DNA from: an uncultured Clostridia bacterium
Lineage (GTDB): Bacteria > Bacillota > Clostridia > Oscillospirales > CAG-272
DNA: 64,000 bases
NCBI GenBank assembly: GCA_944381075.1
Contig: CALWJT010000033.1
Location: 1 to 64,000, forward strand
Reading direction: 5' to 3'
Shown here: one piece after another, positions 57,016-64,000 of the stretch
How the letters are laid out: the number at the start of each line of letters is the position of its first letter
Position numbering within the stretch: position 1 is the first letter of the stretch
The notes under the pieces: model-generated
Database searches by the model: none
What the model saw: the letters and a program-made list of their open reading frames with translations, nothing else
Told to the model about the DNA's origin: nothing
Position numbers and translations under genes: made by a program

Positions 57016-57137
57016 AAGCTCTCCTCAATCATCACCTTGATGGGGGCGCATTTTCTGTCGCCGCATTCTCCTTCGGATACGCTGCAAGCCGCAATCCCTA
57101 AAAAAATGAGGTCGTCAGTTAACGAAAGCTCGCGCTT
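57012..57137 (-). pseudogene. Remnant cysteine-rich reading frame coupled to the GNAT gene
   Basis: In frame after the hxlR stop, about 42 codons encode RKRELSLTDDLIFLG and then CSVSEGECGDRKC, ending in a TGA that overlaps the GNAT start by ATGA. The composition is protein-like, but no start codon is present after the hxlR stop. It may be the end of a lost gene. Confidence 0.35.
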
Positions 57138-57140
57138 GCG

Positions 57141-57470
57141 TCAACCGTTTTGCGCTTGGCAGCCCTCTCCCCACGTCCGCATGGCGTCCAGAATGGGTTT
57201 CAGGCTTTTTCCCAGCTCGGTCAGACTGTACTCACCCGCGGCGGCACCTCCGCATATACCTTGCGGCTCACAAGACCGTTTTCCTCCATCTCGCGCAGCT
57301 TCGCCGCCAGCACCTTCTGAGATACGCCGCCATGGATTTTTTCAGTTCTCCGAACCGTTTTGTCCCCGTCAAAAGATCGCGCAGGATCAGGACCTCCCAT
57401 TTATCGCCGATCAGCATCAGGGTCGTTTCCACCGGACAGGCGGGAAGCGCTTTTGCTCGCTGTATGAAAT
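57141..57470 (-). pseudogene. Broken HxlR-family regulator
   Basis: Three frames together give a normal HxlR winged-helix protein: PACPVETTLMLIGDKWEVLI, then LLTGTKRFGELKKS, then after a 1-nt loss SQKVLAAKLREMEENGLVSR, KVYAEVPPR, and after a second 1-nt loss EYSLTELGKSLKPILDAM. Each loss is a missing G in a G-rich run (near 57333 and 57233). No ATG, GTG or TTG is available; ATA stands 9 nt after GGAG. Intact relatives are redox- or ligand-sensing regulators of nearby oxidoreductases. Sequencing error in G runs cannot be excluded. Confidence 0.8.
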
Positions 57471-57528
57471 CGCTCTCCTTTATTGGTTTCTAATGGGTCT
57501 ATACATTCCTTTTTCGGATGATAGAATT

Positions 57529-57557
57529 ATTATAACACGGACAAGCCCTCCATGCAA
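57529..57557 (-). promoter_or_regulatory. Promoter of the hxlR remnant
   Basis: TTGCAT (57552-57557), 17 nt, TATAAT (57529-57534) on the minus strand, divergent from the flavoprotein promoter. Confidence 0.65.
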
Positions 57558-57703
57558 CAACGTTGATTTCCATTAGACCAGGGATTTCAAAAAATTTTAC
57601 AGGCAACAGATGTACGAAAAAGCCGCAGAAATACACGGTCGTTCCCTGCCGGTAACTATCCAATAGTATCTGATTCGTAACTACGGCACAATAAAGTGCG
57701 TAC

Positions 57704-57732
57704 TTTACAGTGCGAAAAGACACTGATACAAT
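57704..57732 (+). promoter_or_regulatory. Promoter of the flavoprotein remnant
   Basis: TTTACA (57704-57709), 17 nt, TACAAT (57727-57732). The ATG at 57731 lies within the -10, so it cannot be the translation start. The 170 nt between this and the hxlR promoter hold no gene. Confidence 0.65.
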
Positions 57733-57790
57733 GGAATCGAATCAGCAAAGGGGACCAAACCGAGACCATCATTTATTGGAGATATCGAGC

Positions 57791-58396
57791 ATAAGCGAAG
57801 TCGTAAAGCTTTTGCAGGAGAATCCGTACAGTATCTCGCGACCGTGGACGGCGAGGGACAGCCCGTTACCTGCGCCATCGACATCATGGATTCTGATGAA
57901 AGCGTCTTTACTTCCTGACCGCCGAGGGCAAGAGCTTTTATGAGCGGCTCAAAGCCAATGAGAATATCGCCCTTACCGCCCTGAAGGGCAAAGATATCCT
58001 TTTCTGCGTGTCCGTGCAGGGCAGGATAAGGGAGATCGGGCCGGAGTGCCTGCCCGACCTGTTCCGCAAAAATCCCTATATGGAGAAGATCTATCCCGAT
58101 GTGCGCTCCCGCAGCGCCCTCGCCATATTCAGGATTTACGAAGGCACGGGAAAATGGTTTGCCTTTTCCAAGCAGCCAGTCAAACGCGTTAGGTTTTCCT
58201 TCGGTACGGCCAAAGCAAAGAAAACCGGCTGCTTTGTGACGGCAGGGTGTATCGGCTGCAAGCCGTGTTATTCCAAATGCCCCCAGAGGCGCATCGATAT
58301 ATCGGCAAAGCCCGCCATCATCCAGCAGGGGCACACTGCCTTCCCTGCGGGAACTGCTATGAAATCTGCCCTGCAAGAGCGATTGAACGGAGGTAG
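57791..58396 (+). pseudogene. Broken pyridoxamine-phosphate-oxidase-like flavoprotein with ferredoxin tail
   Basis: Frames combine into ISEVVKLLQENP, QYLATVDGEGQPVTCAIDIM, LTAEGKSFYERLKANENIAL, then FSFGTAKAKKTGCFV and the cluster motif CIGCKPCYSKCP, with a second motif CGNCYEICPARAIERR at the end. Lesions: one G missing after ENP (57825), one T missing near 57912, and a 2-nt insertion near 58334. The start position (9 nt after GGAG) reads ATA. Relatives are FMN/Fe-S oxidoreductases. The macrodomain gene begins 4 nt after its stop. Confidence 0.8.
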
Positions 58397-58400
58397 AACG

Positions 58401-59174
58401 ATGACACAGAATGAAAGATTGGATTTTCTGCTCCGCTGCCTGCTGGCGGAACGGGGAGAACACGCAGACATCCGCGTGCCGGACAGTATTTCGGAAAAAC
58501 GCCGTCTTCTGCGCAGCCTGATGAATGTGCGCCCGCCGGTTCCGGCCAGCGACGTTTTTTTGGCCGTACAGGACGCTTATCTGACGGAGCGCCTTGCAAA
58601 GCGAGGTGTCACAAGGCTGTCAGACCTGACGCCAGTGCGTCCCGGCCTGTATCTCTGGCGGGGCGACATTACTACGCTGGCTGCCGACGCCATCGTCAAC
58701 GCTTCCAACAGCGGGATGCTGGGCTGCTTTGTGCCTTGTCATGGCTGTATCGACAATGCCATCCACACCTATGCGGGCGTGCAGCTCCGTTTAGAATGCT
58801 TCGAGATCATGCAAAGACAGGGATGCGAGGAAGGAACCGGTCAAGCAAAAATTACAAAAGCATACAATCTGCCCTGCCGCTTCGTGCTGCATACCGTCGG
58901 CCCTATTATTTATGGCAGTGTCACCAAAGCAGACCAGGAGCTGCTGGCGGGCTGCTACCGCTCCTGTCTGGATCTGGCTGCGGAAAACGGCCTGCAAAGC
59001 GCAGCCTTCTGCTGCATCTCCACCGGCGAATTTCATTTTCCGAATGAAGCCGCCGCGCAGATCGCGGTCCAGACGGTCAGGGAATGGCAAAAACGAAACC
59101 CAAACAAGATCGAGGTGATCTTCAATGTTTTCAAGAACAGCGATTATGAAATCTACGAGCGCCTGCTCCGATAA
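58401..59174 (+). CDS. Zinc-containing macrodomain ADP-ribosyl hydrolase
   Basis: About 257 residues. The macrodomain (from about residue 80) has NASNSGMLGCF and the zinc-site HGCIDNAIHTYAG, then a cysteine, as in Zn-Macro enzymes that remove ADP-ribose from proteins. The GCISTGEF-like CCISTGEFHFP loop binds ADP-ribose. ATG 58401 has GGAGG 7 nt upstream; the open frame further left belongs to the broken flavoprotein gene. It overlaps the SirTM gene, its functional opposite. Confidence 0.92.
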   Translation: MTQNERLDFLLRCLLAERGEHADIRVPDSISEKRRLLRSLMNVRPPVPASDVFLAVQDAYLTERLAKRGVTRLSDLTPVRPGLYLWRGDITTLAADAIVNASNSGMLGCFVPCHGCIDNAIHTYAGVQLRLECFEIMQRQGCEEGTGQAKITKAYNLPCRFVLHTVGPIIYGSVTKADQELLAGCYRSCLDLAAENGLQSAAFCCISTGEFHFPNEAAAQIAVQTVREWQKRNPNKIEVIFNVFKNSDYEIYERLLR

Positions 59175-60057
59175 AATATCCCGGCTGAAGCAAGAACTGG
59201 ATACGGCGGAAGCCGTGGTGATCGGAGCCGGTTCCGGACTTTCCGCTTCTGCCGGGTTCACCTATACGGGTGAGCGCTTTCAGAAGTATTTCGGGGATTT
59301 TATTGCGAAGTATGACCTCTGCGACATGTATGCCGGCGGTTTCTATCCCTTTGCAGATCCGGAAGAATACTGGGCATATTGGAGCCGGTATATCGCCGTC
59401 AACCGCTATACGGACGCGCCGAAGCCGGTCTACCATGACCTCTTGAAGCTGGTGCAGGACAAGGATTACTTTGTGCTCACCACCAATGTAGACCACTGTT
59501 TTCAGAAGGCGGGATTCGATAAACATCGTCTGTTCTATACGCAGGGCGACTATGGCCTGTGGCAGTGTTCGATTCCCTGCCATCCAAAGACTTATGACAA
59601 CGAGGCGGCCATTCGCAAAATGGCGGAAGCGCAGGGATTCCCAATAACCGTACAAGGACTGGAATTACCGAACGGCATCTCGCTCTCCATGACAGTCCCC
59701 ACTGAATTAGTGCCTCATTGTCCGGTATGCGGTGCGCCCATGTCCATGAATCTGCGGGTGGATGATACCTTTGTGGAGGACGAAGGCTGGCACAGGGCCG
59801 CCGGGCGGTATAAAGATTTTCTTCGCCGCCATACAGGCACACATATCCTGTATCTGGAGCTGGGGGTCGGCGGAAACACCCCTGGGATTATCAAGTACCC
59901 CTTCTGGCGGATGACCTATCAAAACCCTAAAGCTGTATATGCCTGTGTGAATCTATCAGAGACATACTGCCCGAAGGAAATACAGAAGCGAGCGATCTGC
60001 ATGGAAGGGGATATTGGCGCAGAACTGAAGAAGCTGTGTCAAATTGAAAAACGGTAA
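59125..60057 (+). CDS. SirTM-type sirtuin (protein ADP-ribosyltransferase)
   Basis: A 310-residue Sir2 homologue of the macrodomain-linked class M. NAD-binding GAGSGLSASAGF, the TTNVDHCFQKAG motif and a Zn ribbon (WQCSIPCHP, CPVCGAP) are present. In place of the usual catalytic histidine segment it reads YTQGDYGLWQC, as in SirTMs that ADP-ribosylate rather than deacetylate. The start at 59125 has GAGG 9 nt upstream and lies inside the macrodomain gene (50-nt overlap). In known operons the target is a lipoylated GcvH-like protein; neither GcvH-L nor LplA2 is encoded here. Confidence 0.9.
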   Translation: MFSRTAIMKSTSACSDKISRLKQELDTAEAVVIGAGSGLSASAGFTYTGERFQKYFGDFIAKYDLCDMYAGGFYPFADPEEYWAYWSRYIAVNRYTDAPKPVYHDLLKLVQDKDYFVLTTNVDHCFQKAGFDKHRLFYTQGDYGLWQCSIPCHPKTYDNEAAIRKMAEAQGFPITVQGLELPNGISLSMTVPTELVPHCPVCGAPMSMNLRVDDTFVEDEGWHRAAGRYKDFLRRHTGTHILYLELGVGGNTPGIIKYPFWRMTYQNPKAVYACVNLSETYCPKEIQKRAICMEGDIGAELKKLCQIEKR

Positions 60058-60289
60058 GCGCCGCAATTCCATTTCGATTTCGCTTGACCAATCGGATCGA
60101 TACTTCTTTCAGATTCCGCGATTTCTTTGCCGTTACGGTTACAATCCGTATGCCCGTATCGCTCATACCGTCCGGCAGCCTATCCAGAATTACAACCGCT
60201 TGGAAAGTCTTGAAATCCATGGAAAAGTATGCTATACTTGATAAAGTCAAGGAATTGACCATAAAGGAATGGACTAAAGGCGGTAAGTT

Positions 60290-60742
60290 ATGACTAAAGA
60301 AGATCGAAAAAACGCATACCTGTATTGCAAATTCAGAGATGAGCAATTTGCTTTATACGATGAATACGCAAAGCGGCATGGTATGCTGATGAAAACGCTG
60401 TTGGTGGTTAATGTCCTCTTCTACTCAAGAGAAGGAATGACGCAGGCCGAAATTTGCAAGAGGACCTTTCAATCGAAGCAGACCGTGAATTTAATCATCA
60501 AAAATCTGTTGTCAGACCGCTATGTTACCGTTACCGAAGTGCCGGAAAGCAAACGGAGCAAAATCGTCCAGATGACAGAAGCAGGGCGGGCATACTATGA
60601 AAAAGTTGTACGCCATATCACATGGGCAGAGGATACGGCCATGTCCATGTTTACGCCGGAGGAGCAAAAGCAGCTCATTGACCTGTCGAGGGCTTTCACA
60701 AAAAATCTTGCCATGCTGGTGAATCAGGAAACGGAGGATTAA
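60290..60742 (+). CDS. MarR-family transcriptional regulator
   Basis: A 150-residue winged-helix regulator. The recognition-helix region is AEICKRTFQSKQTVNLIIKN and the wing contains ESKRSKIVQMTEAG. It lies 3 nt before a nitroreductase gene, which it probably controls. No palindromic operator was pinned down in the 230-nt upstream gap. Confidence 0.9.
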   Translation: MTKEDRKNAYLYCKFRDEQFALYDEYAKRHGMLMKTLLVVNVLFYSREGMTQAEICKRTFQSKQTVNLIIKNLLSDRYVTVTEVPESKRSKIVQMTEAGRAYYEKVVRHITWAEDTAMSMFTPEEQKQLIDLSRAFTKNLAMLVNQETED

Positions 60743-60745
60743 CAA

Positions 60746-61345
60746 ATGGAATTTTACGAAGTTATCAACAAGAGAAGAAGTATTCGTCAATTTGTGGACA
60801 GAGAAATCCCCAGAGAAGTATTGGAGAGGATTTTAGACGCGGGATTAAAAGCCCCATCCTCCAATCATCAAAGGCGCTGGGAACTGGTAACGCTGACGGA
60901 TAAGAACATCATTATGGAACTGGCTAAATTTATTCGTCCCTACCCTTGCCGCATAGGGGAGCCGAAAACGCCGCAGCAGGAAATGTTCAAAATTGCCTAC
61001 CCCCGCCAGCGCACCATGATGGAAGAAGCCGCTTGTGTAATCCTGCCCTACTTCAAGCAGAAATACCCTTTGAGCGAGGATAAAAACGGCTACGGTCTTA
61101 TGGATTACGGCGCGGCATGGGCGTTGGTAGAAAATATGCTTCTTGCTGCAACTGCGGAAGGGCTGGGGTCTGTTGTCCATATTCCGGTGAAGAAAGAGCC
61201 GGAACAGATTAAAGATTTTCTGAAAGTGCCCGATGGCTGGGCCTTACCCGCCTTGGTAGTTTTGGGCTATGCCGTCAAAGATCCGCTCCTGCCAACCCAG
61301 GTCAAGGCCACGGTTGAGAACAAGGTACACTGGAACAAGTGGTAA
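60746..61345 (+). CDS. Nitroreductase family protein
   Basis: A 199-residue FMN-dependent oxidoreductase. RRSIRQF at the N-terminus, APSSNHQRRWE and the C-terminal VVLGYA region fit the family, which reduces nitro compounds, quinones or flavins. It sits directly after marR. A truncated paralogue follows. Confidence 0.9.
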   Translation: MEFYEVINKRRSIRQFVDREIPREVLERILDAGLKAPSSNHQRRWELVTLTDKNIIMELAKFIRPYPCRIGEPKTPQQEMFKIAYPRQRTMMEEAACVILPYFKQKYPLSEDKNGYGLMDYGAAWALVENMLLAATAEGLGSVVHIPVKKEPEQIKDFLKVPDGWALPALVVLGYAVKDPLLPTQVKATVENKVHWNKW

Positions 61346-61363
61346 GCCACAGGAGGAAACAAA

Positions 61364-61573
61364 ATGGAATTTCGCGAGGTTATCGAAAAAAGAAGGACAA
61401 GCCGGGAATGGACAGACAAAGAGGTTGATTTTGAAGCAATCAAGCGGATGATTGCCGCCGGAATGAAAGCCCCCTCATGGGATCACTACCGAAATTGGCA
61501 GTTTATCGTTCTCCATGAACGCGAGGAAAAGGAACAAGCATTTGCATACGCAAAGGCCGCTGCGACAGCATAG
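61364..61573 (+). pseudogene. Truncated nitroreductase (N-terminal third)
   Basis: Begins like its upstream neighbour (MEFREVIEKRRTSREW, APSWDHYRNWQF) behind AGGAGG, but loses family resemblance after about residue 62 and stops at 69. The FMN-binding C-terminal part is absent, and downstream sequence does not restore it in any frame. This marks a deletion or recombination edge of the accessory zone. Confidence 0.8.
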
Positions 61574-61673
61574 ACAAACAGACGCGCAAAAAGTCTTGCC
61601 TGCTGCGGCTTGCAGAGAACAGAAACCGTATCAGCCCCCGGAAATAGGAAAATGCCGTTTATCGTTCCACAAG

Positions 61674-61712
61674 TATAAAAAACGGATAAGAGGCTTTCGC
61701 CCTTTTACCCGT
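61674..61712 (-). terminator. Terminator after ktrA
   Basis: On the minus strand an imperfect stem (61682-61694 with 61699-61712) is followed by TTTTTATA. It ends the ktrBA transcript; the rest of 61574-61790 shows no gene. Confidence 0.8.
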
Positions 61713-61790
61713 TTTCTGCCGCAGTCCGTCTGTCAGCTTGTTTTCAATTTTTCCTTATCGGCAGACGTCATTCGCTTTTCCGCCCTGTTC

Positions 61791-62438
61791 TCATTTGTCG
61801 GACAGACGGATCACGTCCGCCGCCTTGCCGATAACGACCATATGGTCCGAACCGTTGAACCGGTATTCCGCGCCCGGCAAAAGCTTCAGGTCGTTGTTGA
61901 CCTTCATGGCAATGATATTGATCTTATATTTTGCCCGAATGTTGATTTCCGATATCGTTTTTCCAATCCAGGCCGCAGGGACCGGGATCTCATAGATCGC
62001 ATAATCCTTTGTCAGCTCGATATAGTCAAAAATATTGGAAGCGTTATAGCGCACGGCAAGCTTTTCCGCCATTTCCCGCTCAGGATAGACCACCTCATCT
62101 GCGCCGATCCTCATCAAAAGATCCGCCTGAATGTCCTGCTTGGCCTTGGCGACGACAAACTTCGCCTTGAGCTCCTTGAGAAGCGCCGTAATGACAAGCG
62201 AGGACTGAAAATCGTCTCCGATCGCTACAAAGCAAATATCAAAATGGTTGACGCCAAGGGTACGCAGGACACTTTCGTTGGTGCAGTCCGCAATCTGCGA
62301 ATCCGTAAACACAGTCGAATACTGTTCGATCACGGACGCATCCTTATCGACGATCATCACGTCATTGCCAAGCTCCAGCAGCTTTTTGGCAAGATGACGT
62401 CCAAAGCGTCCCATTCCTATTACCAATATGGATTTCAT
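61791..62438 (-). CDS. ktrA: Potassium uptake regulatory subunit KtrA (TrkA family)
   Basis: A 215-residue RCK protein. The RCK_N Rossmann motif VIGMGRFGRHLAKKL is followed by nucleotide-site acidic residues (MIVDKD), and a C-terminal RCK_C domain starts near residue 135. It forms an octameric ring that gates KtrB in response to ATP/ADP; many family members also bind c-di-AMP, and a c-di-AMP receptor (pstA) is encoded in this window. GGAGG lies upstream, 46 nt after ktrB. Confidence 0.94.
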   Translation of the reverse strand: MKSILVIGMGRFGRHLAKKLLELGNDVMIVDKDASVIEQYSTVFTDSQIADCTNESVLRTLGVNHFDICFVAIGDDFQSSLVITALLKELKAKFVVAKAKQDIQADLLMRIGADEVVYPEREMAEKLAVRYNASNIFDYIELTKDYAIYEIPVPAAWIGKTISEINIRAKYKINIIAMKVNNDLKLLPGAEYRFNGSDHMVVIGKAADVIRLSDK

Positions 62439-62484
62439 ATTCCGTAAAACCTCCGCTCACATGTCTTTGATAAATCACATGTCG

Positions 62485-63825
62485 TTATCCGATCAACACC
62501 TTTTCCGTCGGGCGCTGTATATCCGGTCTTTCTCCCTCCGTTGAAAAAGCAAGCGCCAGAGAAAGCCCGCCGACGCGGCCGGCGTACATCAGAAAAGCGA
62601 GGATCCATTTGGACGCCGTGCCAATGGACGGCGTGATCCCCATAGTAAGCCCCACCGTTCCGATAGCAGAGCTCGTTTCAAACAGCGCGACCTCAAGCTC
62701 GATGGATTCCAGCGCCATGATGGCGACCGCGCAGCCCAGAGCAAGCACGATATAGACCGTGGTAATCGCGCAGGCCTGCTTGACGGTTTCATCGGAAATC
62801 CGCTTTTTAAAAACGGTAATGCTGTCCTTGCTGCGCACCGACGCCACAACGTTCATGATAACGATAAAGAAGGTCGCTGTTTTGATGCCGCCTGCCGTGG
62901 AACCGGGACTGCCGCCGATCAGCATCAAAACGATCGACAGAATCCCGCCGCCGTCGGTAAGCGCCGCCTGATCGATCGTGTTAAAGCCGGCTGTTCTCGT
63001 CGTCACCGACTGGAACAGTGCGCCGAGGATCTGCTCCCCTGTGCTCATTCCCGCAAGCGCGCCCTCCTGCTCCAGCAGGAAAAAGCCAAGCCATCCCGAA
63101 AGGATAAGAAAAGCGGTCGTGACAAGCACGATTTTGGTATGGAGCGCGTATCTCTTAAAATGCCACTTGCAGCGGATCAGATCCGACCAAACGAAGAACC
63201 CGATGCCGCCGATGACGATCAGAGCCATCAGCGTAAACTGAACAATCACATCGTCCTGCATGGTCATGAAAGAGGTGAACTGACCGTATTTGCCCATCAA
63301 ATCGAAGCCGGCATTGCAAAATGCCGAAATAGAATGAAAAACGGCGTTCCAAAGTCCCTCAAGGATGCCCATCTTCGGGCAGAATCTTACAGCGAGAATC
63401 AAAGCGCCGGCGCCTTCAAACAAAAGCGTCCCGCGCAGGATCTTCCGTATCAGCGTCGTTATGCCGTTGAGCTGAACATATCCCGCAGACTGCATAAGAA
63501 GCCGTCTTTTATGCAGGCTGATCCGTTTATGCATAAAAATAGCGAACATGGTCATTACCGTCATAAAGCCAAGCCCGCCGATCTGTATCAGCAAAAGGAT
63601 CACAAGCTGCCCGAAAAAGCTCCAATGCGTATAGGTATCGACTACCACCAGTCCTGTCACACAGGTAGAACTGGTCGCAGTAAACAGCGAATCCAGAAAC
63701 GGCGTCCACGTTCCCTCCGCCGACGAAACCGGCAGACAGAGCAAAAACGCTCCTGCCAAAATAACAAGCAAAAAGCTGAGTGCGATTAACTGTGTATAAG
63801 TCAGTTTATGACGTTTGATCTTCAA
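62485..63825 (-). CDS. ktrB: Potassium uptake channel KtrB (TrkH family)
   Basis: A 446-residue membrane protein with four M1-P-M2 repeats. Selectivity-filter segments include TSSTCVTGLVV, FCNAGFDLMG, TARTAGF-like TTRTAGFNTID and SAIGTVGLTMG. The start is taken as TTG 63825 because GGAGG lies 7 nt upstream; ATGs at 63885 and 63900 fall at or before the predicted transcription start. It is the first gene of ktrBA. Confidence 0.93.
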   Translation of the reverse strand: MKIKRHKLTYTQLIALSFLLVILAGAFLLCLPVSSAEGTWTPFLDSLFTATSSTCVTGLVVVDTYTHWSFFGQLVILLLIQIGGLGFMTVMTMFAIFMHKRISLHKRRLLMQSAGYVQLNGITTLIRKILRGTLLFEGAGALILAVRFCPKMGILEGLWNAVFHSISAFCNAGFDLMGKYGQFTSFMTMQDDVIVQFTLMALIVIGGIGFFVWSDLIRCKWHFKRYALHTKIVLVTTAFLILSGWLGFFLLEQEGALAGMSTGEQILGALFQSVTTRTAGFNTIDQAALTDGGGILSIVLMLIGGSPGSTAGGIKTATFFIVIMNVVASVRSKDSITVFKKRISDETVKQACAITTVYIVLALGCAVAIMALESIELEVALFETSSAIGTVGLTMGITPSIGTASKWILAFLMYAGRVGGLSLALAFSTEGERPDIQRPTEKVLIG

Positions 63826-63886
63826 AATAAAACCTCCGGCGAGACACGGTGACAAAACCGTATAACCAGCTCGAAAATGTTTCATT

Positions 63887-63915
63887 ATTATATCACGCAC
63901 ATATTATTTTGTCAA
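63887..63915 (-). promoter_or_regulatory. ktrBA promoter
   Basis: TTGACA (63910-63915), 17 nt, TATAAT (63887-63892) on the minus strand. The leader is about 55 nt. Confidence 0.88.
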
Positions 63916-63942
63916 GCGGATTACTTCAAAAAGTGGGAAACA

Positions 63943-63971
63943 TTGACAAATAGACGATCGAATGATAGAAT
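63943..63971 (+). promoter_or_regulatory. Divergent promoter running off the right edge
   Basis: TTGACA (63943-63948), 17 nt, TAGAAT (63966-63971). It should drive a plus-strand gene beyond the window. Confidence 0.8.
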
Positions 63972-64000
63972 AAGAAGCAGGGTCTCGCCGATTCTGTCAG

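Noticed and set aside
60044..60220. Minus-strand frame with a plausible protein segment (VVILDRLPDG, TGIRIVTVTAKKS) between SirTM and marR
   Set aside because: It has no ribosome site, overlaps the SirTM end and runs into antisense sequence. It may be a tiny gene fragment, but I could not support it as a gene.
46465..61590. A 15-nt string (CAGACGCGCAAAAAG) shared by 46465 and 61579
   Set aside because: One or two chance 15-mer matches are expected in 64 kb, and neither site has other features of an attachment site.
61515..62447. Plus-strand 310-codon frame across the truncated nitroreductase and ktrA
   Set aside because: It is antisense to ktrA and has no start signal or family similarity.

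Overview
The window looks like a chromosomal segment of an endospore-forming, anaerobic member of the Clostridia. The evidence is a SpoVA operon, a spore-type GH18 hydrolase remnant, a pstA-holB-ricT cluster, an L-box lysine riboswitch, an ArgR-type ARG box, the DapL route to diaminopimelate (DAP), and near-consensus sigma-A promoters with AGGAGG ribosome sites. Coding regions are GC-rich (roughly 55-60% by eye) and intergenic promoters are AT-rich. The family or genus cannot be fixed from this sequence alone.

Layout. 1-0.7 kb: the end of a mobile element (C-terminus of a serine recombinase) abutting a 5'-truncated GH18 gene. 0.8-2.4 kb: an unrecognised protein. 2.5-10.4 kb (minus): a complete aspartate-to-lysine operon, dapA-dapB-dapF-dapL-lysA-lysC-asd, behind a lysine riboswitch and terminator. 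10.7-24 kb (plus): a complete arginine operon, argGHC-argJBDF-carAB, behind an ARG-box promoter. Its last gene is a CarB-DapF fusion. 24-35 kb (minus): an AT-rich small gene, a GAP-family membrane protein with an attenuator-like leader, hexuronate/sugar genes (uxuA, a sugar isomerase, a Gfo/Idh oxidoreductase), hemW, lepA and an EF-G paralogue. 35-45 kb (plus): a DUF1858 redox protein, trmK, a Nif3-like protein, a double glycosyltransferase, an OGG-like glycosylase, a zinc-ribbon protein, kdgK, an sce7726-like nuclease-fold protein and an ABC transporter. 45-46 kb: decayed DNA. 46.1-50.8 kb (minus): two tRNA-Leu genes, pstA-holB-ricT and spoVAC-AD-AE. 51-55 kb (plus): ferredoxin, then an ATP-grasp ligase, Asp/Glu racemase and Lys-type-like MurE cassette. 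55-61.6 kb: an accessory zone with a candidate structured RNA, two GNATs, broken hxlR and flavoprotein genes, a macrodomain/SirTM pair, marR and nitroreductases. 61.7-64 kb (minus): KtrAB potassium uptake.

How the parts work together. The lysine and arginine operons diverge from one 740-bp control region, and each carries its own end-product sensor. The CarB-DapF fusion physically joins the two pathways. Its DapF domain keeps the fold motifs but has Ala where the first catalytic Cys should be, while a complete DapF is encoded in the lysine operon. This is the strongest candidate here for something undescribed, possibly DAP sensing by carbamoyl-phosphate synthetase (inference). The second candidate is the ligase/racemase/MurE-like cassette. 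Its composition matches what is needed for an L-Lys-D-Asp type of cell-wall peptide, although the host clearly makes DAP.
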